Assembly: GCF_042657165.1 (NCBI RefSeq)
Contig: NZ_JBHSNJ010000005.1
Span: 186,001-250,000, forward strand
Source: Agrilutibacter niabensis
GTDB taxonomy: Bacteria; Pseudomonadota; Gammaproteobacteria; Xanthomonadales; Xanthomonadaceae
DNA: 64,000 nt
Direction of reading: 5' to 3'
The notes below the pieces were generated by a model. It did not search any database and was not told the DNA's origin. It saw only the letters and a list, made by a program, of their open reading frames with translations. Positions 33,874 to 42,057 of the stretch are shown here, in pieces. Both the position numbers and the translations under genes were made by a program. Every line of letters begins with the position of its first letter. Within the stretch, counting starts at the first letter, position 1.

Positions 33874-35262
33874 TCACAACGGCCGCAGGTAGCGCGCGTA
33901 CACCCAGTCGGCCACCTGGTTGCCGGCGCGCAAGCCGGCGTGGCAGCCCTCGATGAAATGGATGCCGGCGAACACGCGCGCCATCGCCTGTTCGTTCTCG
34001 GCGTGGGTCAGTGAAGCGTAGTGGCGGGTGATCGTCTTGGCCGGCAGCTCCGTCAGCGGTGGCGGCAGCGGCAAGGGCGGCGCCGTCACCGTCCGCGTGA
34101 AGCTGAGCGCGTTGGTCCCGAAGAAGCGTCGCAACGTGCCGGCGGCCGCGCCGGTCGCCGCCGTGGACGCGCACGGGTAGTCGGGATACGGCGGCGTCTG
34201 CAGGAACGGACGCCAGTTGGGGTCGCTGGCCGTGTGCGGATTGCCATCGTTGGCCCAGCGGATGGCGGTGACCGGACGCCAGAAGTTGTAGAAGTACTTG
34301 CTTTCCATGTTGTTGATCATCGAATCGGCGACCGCCATGTTGAGCAGTGCGAACAGGCGCGCGTGCTGCCAGCGATCGAGCGACCTGCCGGCCACGATGA
34401 GGCGCGTGTTGGTATTCCATTCCAGGGCACCGCCCGGCCAGAAGCGCGCGATGTCGCTCTGCGGCGAGTTGGGGAAGGCCCCGCGCACGCGCGCATCGCC
34501 GTGGCGCTTCACGAAGTTGTACTCGACCGCGTATTGGCTTCCGCCGATGTCGAAGATCTTCCCCGGCGGCGCGCGGAACTGCGTGGCGCTGTTGATGGCG
34601 AAGGTGCGCACGAACGGCCAGCCGGTGAAGGCCGGCGTCGTGCTCGCCGGAAACTCCGGCGCGGGCGTGGGCTGGTGGATGCCCAGGCCGGGGGCCAGCG
34701 CGTATGCCGGCGCGTTCGGCGTGCCGGAACCGTCGCTGGGCGTCAGCACGCCGCCGACGCTGGTGTAGCGCAGCAACAGGATCGCGTTCGCCGCGGCATC
34801 GCCGGCGGCGATCCCGGCCGCCTCGCCCGCGTCGACCACCGGCCCGATCGCCGCGTCGAACGCGGCGTTGATCGCGACCACCGCTGCGGCGCGGTTGGCC
34901 GTTTCCACCGGCGTCGGCGCCGGCGGCAACGCGTCCAGCATTCCCAACAACGTGGAGCGGGTGGCCGCGGCCACCGCCGCATCCGGTGAGGCGCCGCTCG
35001 CCGCGGCACCGCCTGCGTTGTAACGCTGGTAGCGCGACCGGATGGAATTGAGCGCGTCGTGCACGGCGATCTGGACGATGGCCATCGCGCGGTACTGCTG
35101 CTGCGGCGCACCGAATCGCGGCAGCACAGTGGGACCGGTCGCCACTGCATTCCAGTCGGTGACCGAGTCGGCTTGCGCCGGCGCCGCGATGGCCAGGCCA
35201 ATGGCCGCGGCCAGCAGCCAGCGATGCGGGAGCGGGCGGCAACCTGCATGCGGGGTATTCAT
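33874..35262 (-). CDS. vanadium haloperoxidase-like (PAP2 superfamily) exported protein with altered motif
   Basis: 462 residues from ATG 35262. Signal peptide cleaved after QA (LLAAAIGLAIAAPAQA). Family blocks present: MAIVQIAVHDALNSI, YFYNFWRPVTAIRWANDGNP and GIHFIEGCHAGLRAGNQVADW. The second active-site motif, normally P-x-x-P-x-[YF]-x-SGH, reads PPYPDYPCASTAATGA: the serine-glycine-histidine triplet is missing. The acid-base histidine of the PAP2/haloperoxidase site may therefore be lost. Vanadate binding and activity are doubtful without it. An AT-rich promoter-like TAATAT lies at 35353-35358 (minus). Confidence 0.75.
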   Translation of the reverse strand: MNTPHAGCRPLPHRWLLAAAIGLAIAAPAQADSVTDWNAVATGPTVLPRFGAPQQQYRAMAIVQIAVHDALNSIRSRYQRYNAGGAAASGASPDAAVAAATRSTLLGMLDALPPAPTPVETANRAAAVVAINAAFDAAIGPVVDAGEAAGIAAGDAAANAILLLRYTSVGGVLTPSDGSGTPNAPAYALAPGLGIHQPTPAPEFPASTTPAFTGWPFVRTFAINSATQFRAPPGKIFDIGGSQYAVEYNFVKRHGDARVRGAFPNSPQSDIARFWPGGALEWNTNTRLIVAGRSLDRWQHARLFALLNMAVADSMINNMESKYFYNFWRPVTAIRWANDGNPHTASDPNWRPFLQTPPYPDYPCASTAATGAAAGTLRRFFGTNALSFTRTVTAPPLPLPPPLTELPAKTITRHYASLTHAENEQAMARVFAGIHFIEGCHAGLRAGNQVADWVYARYLRPL

Positions 35263-35457
35263 GTCGTGTCCTTCTGTGGGGAAGCCAGTCTGTGGGGAGG
35301 CCAGCACGCTGAATGCGGGCGGGCACAGCTGACAACGCAGAAAGCGCGCGAAATATTACGAGTTGCAGGCTCCCCCTGATGGGTGTGCGCCGCGGTGGCT
35401 CCGCCCGTGCGGCATTGCCATCGACCTCATGGAAGGCGTCCGGGGCTCATTTTCTGC

Positions 35458-36687
35458 TCAGCCACGCAACCAGCGTGCGATGCGCTGGTACACCGCATCG
35501 CTGCCGAGCATTTCCAGGTGATGGATGCCGTGACCCAGCCAGCGGCGGGACCGGGGAATTCCCAGGTCGAAGGCGCGATCGGCGTGGGCCCCGAACGCGC
35601 TGGCAATCGGCACGAGGCCGTCGCCGGGCAGACTGCCGTTGTCGCCGACCTTGCGCGCGGGCTGCGTGGTGACTGCAATGGCGTAGGCGCGCACCTGTTC
35701 CGGCAACGGCATCGGGGTGCGGCCATCGGCACGCGCATTGCCCACGCGTTCCTGCCAGTCGGAGTCGCGGACATTGCCATGGCGCAGGTCCTGGATGCCC
35801 GCACTGCGCACCTTGCCCAAGGTCACGAAGGGAGCGCTGTAGGGGCTGATGCCGATCAGCAGGTCGGCCCAGCTGCCGGCGCGCTCCAACGGCGCGCCAT
35901 GATGCGGCGTGCCCAGGAATACGACCCGGATGGGGAGTTTCGACCAGGCGGATTGCTCGCGTAAGGCGACGTCGAGCGCACTGCGCGCGACCAATCCGCC
36001 CATGCTGTGACAGAGCAATGTGATTTCCTCCACCGGTACCGGCCAGGTCGCTATCAGCTGCTCGAGCAGGCCCGCAAGCTCGCGACCGTTGGTGGAGATA
36101 TGCCGGCCGCTGTTGTAGTGCAGATGCACCGGCGTGTAGCCAAGATCGCGCGCCAGCGCTTCGCCGTGATCGTGGCCGGCGTGGTTCCATTGCAGGTCGT
36201 TCATGCACAACCCGTGCACTTGCACCAGCACCTTGCCGCCTGCACGTGGCAACTGCGCGATCAATTGCTTGCGCGTGAGCGTCAGCGCATTTCCGTCGCG
36301 GCGCAATTGCATGCGGATCGCGAGCGGGTTGCCGCTGGCCTCCAGGTGATCGCCGAGCACGCCGTTGATCGCCGCCACGAGTGCCTCGCGTTGCGGCGAC
36401 CTGTCGCTGCTGCCCAACACGGGTGCGAGCGTGGATAGCGACAGATCGACGCCGTCACCCACCAGGCGGGTGACGCCCCGCACGCTGCGATACACGAAGC
36501 GCGTCAAACCGGTGGTCGTGACGGGCGCGGGCCGCCCCAGAACCGCCGGAAGATGCCCGACGGCGGCGTGCACGGCTTCAACCACGTCGGTGACGCCGCG
36601 GACGCCATCGAAGACCAGCCGGCCCAAGCCACGCAGATCGCTGGCGATGCGCGGCGTTGAATCCAGGCTGATGCTGCGTCGGATCAT
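35458..36687 (-). CDS. alpha/beta-hydrolase (lipase/PGAP1-like)
   Basis: 409 residues from ATG 36687. The N-terminal ~165 residues are helical and family-specific. The hydrolase fold starts at VLVQVHGLCMNDLQWNH (oxyanion His-Gly), nucleophile elbow LLCHSMGGLVARSAL (Ser), then FLGTPHHGAPLERAG, acid region LPGDGLVPIASAFGAHAD and catalytic His in GHGIHHLEML. No signal peptide seen. Esterase/lipase activity likely on an acyl substrate. The TPHHGAP segment resembles PGAP1-like and PHA-depolymerase-type lipases. Confidence 0.82.
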   Translation of the reverse strand: MIRRSISLDSTPRIASDLRGLGRLVFDGVRGVTDVVEAVHAAVGHLPAVLGRPAPVTTTGLTRFVYRSVRGVTRLVGDGVDLSLSTLAPVLGSSDRSPQREALVAAINGVLGDHLEASGNPLAIRMQLRRDGNALTLTRKQLIAQLPRAGGKVLVQVHGLCMNDLQWNHAGHDHGEALARDLGYTPVHLHYNSGRHISTNGRELAGLLEQLIATWPVPVEEITLLCHSMGGLVARSALDVALREQSAWSKLPIRVVFLGTPHHGAPLERAGSWADLLIGISPYSAPFVTLGKVRSAGIQDLRHGNVRDSDWQERVGNARADGRTPMPLPEQVRAYAIAVTTQPARKVGDNGSLPGDGLVPIASAFGAHADRAFDLGIPRSRRWLGHGIHHLEMLGSDAVYQRIARWLRG

Positions 36688-36793
36688 GTGACGCCCGCGG
36701 GGAGAGTGCTGCGATCGTACGGTCTTCCAGCAAGGAAAGGGGCCCGGTCCGGTTGCCGCACCCAGCAGCTGGACCTGACCCCTTTGCTCCGCA

Positions 36794-38191
36794 TCAGTCC
36801 GCCAATTCGGACAGCATGCGCACCCAGTGGTCGACGTCATCGCTGAGCGCCTTCACCGGCAGGCGCTCGTCGCGGCCGTGTGCGCGCATGTCGTCGGGAA
36901 CGATGCCCCAGGAGCCGTCGACGCCGTAGACCGGAATGCCGGCCACGCGGAACGGACGCGCGTCGCTCGCGCCGGTGCTCATCTCCGGAATCACCGGCGA
37001 CGTCGGGAAGCGCGCGTGCACGCTCCGCGTGTAGGCCTGCAGGACATCCGGGCGCAGCGGCGAATCCAGCGACGCCGCGGCGTCGTCGAGGCGGGTCACT
37101 TCCACCTTGTCGCCGGCGATCTTCTGCAACTCGTCGCGGATGGCGTCGGGCGACACGCCCGGCAGGATGCGGCAGTTGACGGTCGCGCGCGCCATCTGCG
37201 GCAGCGCGTTGGGCGCATGCCCGCCGGTCAGCATCGTCGCCACGCAGCGAGTGCGGGTCAGGCCGACTTCGCCGGCGTCGGCTTCGATCGCATCGGCCGC
37301 GGCGCCGTCGGCCGGGTTCTTGAGCCAGGCGCGCATGGCGTCGCCGAGCGCGCCGGACTCGCTCTTCTGGCGCGCTTCGAAATACGCGCGCGTGGTCGCA
37401 TTGAGCGCAGGCTCGAAGCGGTACTGGCCCAGCTGCGTCAGCGCCGTGGACAACTCGTAGATCGCGTTGTCGGGGCGCGGCTTGGAACTGTGGCCACCCG
37501 CGTTGTGCGTGGTGAAGGCGTAGTCGGCGTAGGTTTTTTCCGCCGTCTGGAAGGTGAAACCGAGCGGACGGTTGCCGTGCGCGAAGCTGCCGCCGCCGCC
37601 ATCGGCATTGAGGCCGTACTCGGCATCCAGCATCGACTTCCACTGCGTCGCGCCGAGCTGCGCGCCGTGGCCGCTGGTCTCCTCGTCGCCGGTGAAGAAC
37701 ACGATGATGTCGCGCTTGGGCTTGAAGCCCTTGGCCTTCAGCTGCAGCAACGCGGTGGTGACCGACACCACGCCCATCTTGTCGTCGCTGGTGCCGCGCC
37801 CGTAGTAGTAGCCATCCTTCTCGGTCAGCGTGAACGGGTCGAGCGACCAGTCCTCGGCCTTGGCTTCGACCACGTCCATGTGCGCCATCAGCATGATCGG
37901 CTTGGCCTTCGCCGTGCCGGCCGCGGGCCAGCGCACGATCAGCGCCGCGGTCTTGTCGCCGGCATTGCCCTCGTAGGGCATGACATGGATGTCGTCGGCG
38001 GCCCAGCCGGCGGCCTTGTACTGCTCGGCGAGGTATTGCGCGAGCTCGGGCACCCTGCCGCGCCCGGCCACCGTGGGAATTTCGACCGCGTGTTCGAACA
38101 GCTCGCGCGCCTTCGCATGCCAGGCGTCGTTGCCGGATGCGGCGAAGGCAGGCGTAGTCAGTAGCGCGGTCGCGAGAAGCAGGTAACGCAT
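36794..38191 (-). CDS. exported M20-family metallopeptidase
   Basis: 465 residues, ATG 38191 with GGAG upstream. Signal peptide MRYLLLATALLTTPAFA. M20 zinc and catalytic residues in order: LMAHMDVVEA (His-x-Asp), GRGTSDDKMG (bridging Asp), FTGDEETSGH (Glu-Glu), STGASDARPF (Asp) and DDMRAHGRDERLPV (His). The dimerisation domain lies between. Likely periplasmic dipeptidase/carboxypeptidase. The 270 bases in front of it, before the divergent I78-like gene, contain no further gene I can support. Confidence 0.92.
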   Translation of the reverse strand: MRYLLLATALLTTPAFAASGNDAWHAKARELFEHAVEIPTVAGRGRVPELAQYLAEQYKAAGWAADDIHVMPYEGNAGDKTAALIVRWPAAGTAKAKPIMLMAHMDVVEAKAEDWSLDPFTLTEKDGYYYGRGTSDDKMGVVSVTTALLQLKAKGFKPKRDIIVFFTGDEETSGHGAQLGATQWKSMLDAEYGLNADGGGGSFAHGNRPLGFTFQTAEKTYADYAFTTHNAGGHSSKPRPDNAIYELSTALTQLGQYRFEPALNATTRAYFEARQKSESGALGDAMRAWLKNPADGAAADAIEADAGEVGLTRTRCVATMLTGGHAPNALPQMARATVNCRILPGVSPDAIRDELQKIAGDKVEVTRLDDAAASLDSPLRPDVLQAYTRSVHARFPTSPVIPEMSTGASDARPFRVAGIPVYGVDGSWGIVPDDMRAHGRDERLPVKALSDDVDHWVRMLSELAD

Positions 38192-38465
38192 GGTGACTCC
38201 TTGGGAGTGGCGTGAAGCAACGTGATGGGACTACGGAGGCGAACTTCCCCGCTGATAGCACGGTGGACGGGGGCGGGCCCACTGCCAGGTGGCATCCCGC
38301 GGGCCGCCCTCGTGGTTGCTTTGCGACACCTGTCGCGATCCCCAGGGGAGCAAGCGTCCGGCCGGGTCTGGAATGACCGCAGGCGTTCTGTTGCCGGGCC
38401 TCCCTTTGCTCGTATCCTGCGGGGCAGGCGGGTTACGCCCACCTGCCCTTCATCCGGGAGGACGC

Positions 38466-38759
38466 ATGAGAACTTCAGCGCTTGCGATGGCTTTTGGCTG
38501 GCTGGTCCTGGGAGGCGGGTGCGCGAGCACGGCCCCGACCCCCGCGGTTCCGAGCGGGCAGTGCCAGACCGGCACGCTGGGCTGGGCGATCGGCCAGCCC
38601 GCCACCCAGGAGGTATGGACCCGGGTATTCAAGGAAAGCGGTGCCGGCCTGTGGCGTATCACGACCCCGGATCAGGCCGTCCCTGCCGACCAGCGTCCGG
38701 ACCGCCTGACCATCCGCGTCGATGCCGCCAACAACATCCTCGCGCTGGAGTGCCGCTGA
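38466..38759 (+). CDS. I78-type peptidase-inhibitor lipoprotein
   Basis: 97 residues, ATG 38466 with GGGAGG upstream. Lipobox LVLGGGCAS. The I78 inhibitor pattern follows: a cysteine (GQCQ), LGWAIGQPATQEV, LWRITTPDQAVPADQRPDRLTIRVDAANNILALECR, with the second cysteine at the end forming the usual disulphide. Likely protects the cell from serine peptidases, which fits a strain with many exported peptidases. Confidence 0.85.
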   Translation: MRTSALAMAFGWLVLGGGCASTAPTPAVPSGQCQTGTLGWAIGQPATQEVWTRVFKESGAGLWRITTPDQAVPADQRPDRLTIRVDAANNILALECR

Positions 38760-38913
38760 GGCCAACGCGGCGTGGTAGCCGGCGTGTTCGTGGCGCCGAC
38801 AGATCGAGGCGTTCGCCCATGCGCGCGTGGCTGGCGCGAATCCGGTTTGGGCTGCGCAGCGGGGCGACGCGGGCTGGGCCCGGCTCATCACGCGGGCATT
38901 CCGCCCGCCGCGC

Positions 38914-40509
38914 TCAACGCGGCTGCAGCCAGCCCGGCAACAGCGCATGGGGATCGATGCGAACGCTCTCGTCGCAGGCCACGCCATGCGCGGCAAGCAG
39001 GCGCTGCAGGCGGCCGTCCTTGTACATGTCGAGCGTTTCCATGGCGCCGCCGATGTACTCGCCCCCGACGAACACCTGCGGAATGGTCCGGCTGCCGGTG
39101 CGTGCGGCGAGCACGGCGCGGATCTGGCCACCCCGGTCGTCCCGCTGGTAGGCGGTCGAATCCAGGTCGACCGAGCGATACGGAATGCCGCACTGCGCGA
39201 ACAATTTGCGCAGCGACCAGCAGAACTCGCACCACTCCAGCGCGAACAGCACCAGCGGTTGTTCGCGATCGCCGAGCAGTTGTGCGACGAACGCTTCCAC
39301 GTCGGCCGCGACTGCCGGTGCGGCGACGTCTGGTGCGGCGACGTCCGCCGCCGGCGTGGCGGCCACCGGTGGCGCAGGAGATGCCGGCGCATCGAAGCGG
39401 CAGCCCGGCGTCGAGCGCGAGATCGCCAGTTCCTCCTCCGACATGTCCGCGCTGACGCCTTCGAACAGCGGGGTGCTGAGATAGCGCTCGCCGGTGTCGG
39501 GCAGCATGCACAGGATCGTGGCGCCGGCCGCGGCATCGGCCGCCACCTGCAACGCGCCGGCCAGGGTGGCCCCGGCGGAAATACCGACGAAGATGCCTTC
39601 GCGCTGCGCCAGCTCGCGCGACAGCCGCAGAGCATCGGCGCCGTTGATCGGCAGGATGCGGTCGACCAGGCGGGCCGCCAGCGCATCCTCGGTCAGCTTC
39701 GGGATGAAGTCGGGCGACCAGCCCTGCATCAGGTGCGGGCGGAACGCCGGATGGCTGTCGCTGGGCGTGCCGTCCGCCGCGCGCGGCTGCGCGAGGCCGC
39801 TGCCCAGGATCGGCGCGTTGTCCGGCTCGCACACCACGATCCGGATGTCCGGGCGCTGTGCCTTCAGCACCCGCGCGACGCCCTTCAGGGTGCCGCCGGT
39901 GCCGTAACCGGTGACGAAGTAATCGAGCCGTTCGCCGGCGAAGGCTTCGAGGATTTCCGGCGCGGTGGTGCGCGAATGCATGTCGGCGTTGGCTTCGTTC
40001 TCGAACTGGCGGCACAGGAACCAGCCGTGCGCCTGCGCCAGCTCCACCGCCTTGGCGAGCATGCCGCTGCCCTTCTGCGCGGCGGGCGTGAGCACCACCT
40101 TCGCGCCGAGGAAACGCATCATCTTGCGGCGCTCGATGCTGAAGTTCTCCGCCATGGTCACCACCAGCGGATAGCCCTTCACCGCGCACACCATCGCCAG
40201 GCCGATGCCGGTGTTGCCGCTGGTCGCTTCGATCACGGTCTGCCCCGGCCGCAACGTGCCGCGCTTTTCCGCGTCCTCGATGATGCCCAGCGCGAGCCGG
40301 TCCTTGACCGAACCCATCGGGTTGAAGGCCTCGACCTTGGCGAAGACATTCACGTGCGGCGGCGCCAGCCTGGCCAGCCGCACGACCGGCGTGCGTCCGA
40401 CCGTCGCCAGGATGCTGTCGAATTTCGTGCCGTGGCGTTGCACGCCGCCCGACGGCGCGCCCGCGCCCTGCGTGTTCGCGAATTCCGGGGTATCCGACCT
40501 GCCTTGCAT
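38914..40509 (-). CDS. cysteine synthase-glutaredoxin fusion
   Basis: 531 residues; ATG 40509 has GGAGG nine bases upstream. Residues ~30-390 are an O-acetylserine sulfhydrylase: PLP lysine K69 in FNPMGSVKDR, TSGNTGIGLA (97-106), GTGGTLKGVARVL and the final PDTGERYLSTPLF. An Ala/Pro/Asp linker (~395-420) joins a C-terminal glutaredoxin with the active site WCEFC and the TIPQVFVGGEYIGG cis-Pro/glutathione-binding block. It makes cysteine from O-acetylserine and sulfide. The attached CxxC domain suggests redox control or use of a thiol-bound sulfur donor. The upstream gene encodes an Fe-S-type regulator. Confidence 0.9.
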   Translation of the reverse strand: MQGRSDTPEFANTQGAGAPSGGVQRHGTKFDSILATVGRTPVVRLARLAPPHVNVFAKVEAFNPMGSVKDRLALGIIEDAEKRGTLRPGQTVIEATSGNTGIGLAMVCAVKGYPLVVTMAENFSIERRKMMRFLGAKVVLTPAAQKGSGMLAKAVELAQAHGWFLCRQFENEANADMHSRTTAPEILEAFAGERLDYFVTGYGTGGTLKGVARVLKAQRPDIRIVVCEPDNAPILGSGLAQPRAADGTPSDSHPAFRPHLMQGWSPDFIPKLTEDALAARLVDRILPINGADALRLSRELAQREGIFVGISAGATLAGALQVAADAAAGATILCMLPDTGERYLSTPLFEGVSADMSEEELAISRSTPGCRFDAPASPAPPVAATPAADVAAPDVAAPAVAADVEAFVAQLLGDREQPLVLFALEWCEFCWSLRKLFAQCGIPYRSVDLDSTAYQRDDRGGQIRAVLAARTGSRTIPQVFVGGEYIGGAMETLDMYKDGRLQRLLAAHGVACDESVRIDPHALLPGWLQPR

Positions 40510-40626
40510 GGGAGCGCGCCTCCGCATCCGGTGGCGTGCTTGAACCCGAATTCCCACGCCGCAGCGGCACCATCTGCCCAGCGCGCCACGCTGTCAATGC
40601 CGGACGGCCGGCCTTCGCCCGCTCCG

Positions 40627-41313
40627 CTATTCCTCGCCCGGATGCGGATCCGGGATCGCGCTTGCCCCTGCCGACGGCGGCCTCCTGTCGCCGATGCGGA
40701 AGCGGCACACATGCCCGCCGCGGACGATGCATTCCATGTGATGGATGCGATGCGCCGATGCCGCCTCCATGAAGGCGATGTCGAAGCGGCACACGTCCGG
40801 GTGCTTGCTGGCCAGCGCGTGGAAGACGCAGTTGTAGGCCTCGACCTGCGCCTCGCCGCCGCGCTGCGTCGCGACCGCCTCGTAACCCAGCCGATCCAGG
40901 CGCTCCGCCAGCGACGCAGCCACTTCGTCGCACGTCAGCGCCGGATCGGGTGCCGGTTCGGCCGCACCGAGTTCCTGGCCGAGTCCCACCAGCAGGTCGC
41001 GTGCGCCGTCTTCGCCGAGGCGCGCGATCACGCCCTGCATCAGCGCGCCGGCGATCTGGCCGTAGTTGCGCGGGAACAGCGCATGCGCCGCGGCGGTCAG
41101 GCGGAAGCGCGCCTGCGGACGGCCGCCGCTGGGCTGCGGCGCGGTGCGTTCCACCCACCCTTTCGCGATCAATGCGGTGAGGTGTTGCCGCACCGCGTTG
41201 TGGCTGATGCGCAGACGCTCGCACAGCGGCTCCACGCCCATGCCATCGGGTTGCTGCAGCAGGTGGCGCAACAACGCCTGCTGGGTCGGACCGAGGTGGC
41301 GCAGTTCGGCCAT
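40627..41313 (-). CDS. SufR-like Fe-S-sensing transcriptional regulator
   Basis: 228 residues. An N-terminal winged HTH (LLRHLLQQPDGMGVEPLCERLRISHNAVRQHLTALIAKGWV) and a C-terminal sensor with the SufR cysteine pattern: YNCVFHALASKHPDVC, then HHMECIVRGGHVCRF. The four cysteines can hold an Fe-S cluster. In known SufR proteins the holo form represses Fe-S/sulfur genes. It is the second gene of an operon: it begins 10 bases after a small helical exported protein, and the cysteine synthase-glutaredoxin gene follows 117 bases later. Regulation of sulfur supply is the obvious inference. Confidence 0.82.
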   Translation of the reverse strand: MAELRHLGPTQQALLRHLLQQPDGMGVEPLCERLRISHNAVRQHLTALIAKGWVERTAPQPSGGRPQARFRLTAAAHALFPRNYGQIAGALMQGVIARLGEDGARDLLVGLGQELGAAEPAPDPALTCDEVAASLAERLDRLGYEAVATQRGGEAQVEAYNCVFHALASKHPDVCRFDIAFMEAASAHRIHHMECIVRGGHVCRFRIGDRRPPSAGASAIPDPHPGEE

Positions 41314-41323
41314 CGCTGCTCCT

Positions 41324-41962
41324 TCAAGCCGCCTTGCCGGGGAATTGTTTCGCCAGCGCGCCCGCCATCGCGTCGGCGATCACATCCATGTGCTTCTGCA
41401 TGGCGGCCCAGGTGGTCGCCTCGGCCTTGCGGTCGCCACGCATGACCTCGCCGATCTGCGCGGCATGGTGCGCGCCGTGCGCAACCAGCAGGCCGCGCAC
41501 CGCGTCCTTCGGCAGGTAGGGGTTCGCACCGGCGAGGAACACCGAGATCTCGTCGGCGTTCTGCGTCAGCGTCGACATCGCCGCATTCACCGCCGCGCGA
41601 TCGCCGGCATGCCCGGCATCGGTCATCGCCTTGACCGCGCCCCAATGGCCCGCCAGCAACGCCAGCATGCGCTCGTCGGCCGCAGCGCCGTAGAAGCTGC
41701 CCACGGCATTGGCCAACTGCTTCGCATTCGCCACCACCGCGTTCGCCGCCGCCTCGCTGCGCTTGCCGTCGCCGGCCTTGACCGCGAACGCGTACTCGCG
41801 CGTTTTCTCGACATGGCCGTGCCACAGCGCGCGCAGCGTCGCCTGCAGCCGGGGTGCGGGCACTGCCGCGGTTGTGGTGGCACTGGCGTGCGAACCTTCG
41901 TGGGCCTGCGCGGCCGGCTCGACCAGCAGGCCGGAGATCAGCAGGAAAGTCAGGTACTTCAT
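41324..41962 (-). CDS. exported helical-bundle protein, unknown function
   Basis: 212 residues from ATG 41962, AGGAG upstream. Signal peptide MKYLTFLLISGLLVEPAAQA. Mature protein rich in Ala and His, four long amphipathic helices (LQATLRALWHGHVEKTREYAFAV, AAANAVVANAKQLANAVGSFY, VAHGAHHAAQIGEVMRGD, TTWAAMQKHMDVIADAMAGALA). Histidines spaced as in DinB-like metal proteins (HGAHHAAQ). No assigned family. First gene of the operon with the SufR-like regulator. Confidence 0.6.
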   Translation of the reverse strand: MKYLTFLLISGLLVEPAAQAHEGSHASATTTAAVPAPRLQATLRALWHGHVEKTREYAFAVKAGDGKRSEAAANAVVANAKQLANAVGSFYGAAADERMLALLAGHWGAVKAMTDAGHAGDRAAVNAAMSTLTQNADEISVFLAGANPYLPKDAVRGLLVAHGAHHAAQIGEVMRGDRKAEATTWAAMQKHMDVIADAMAGALAKQFPGKAA

Positions 41963-42017
41963 GGCATTGCTCCTGTTCGGTCGCACACCGCGACAGGGGC
42001 CATTCCGACACCGCCCA

Positions 42018-42046
42018 ACCCTACGCACAACATGGATATGTGTAAA
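42018..42046 (-). promoter_or_regulatory. promoter with overlapping inverted repeat
   Basis: Minus strand TTTACA (42046-42041), 17-base spacer, TAGGGT (42023-42018): a good -35/-10 pair 56 bases upstream of the helical-bundle gene. The spacer holds the imperfect inverted repeat CACAACAT-GG-ATATGTGT (42026-42043), placed as a repressor operator would be. AT-rich relative to the surroundings. The SufR-like product of this operon is the natural candidate to bind. Confidence 0.5.
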
Positions 42047-42057
42047 GCCTGCTGCGG

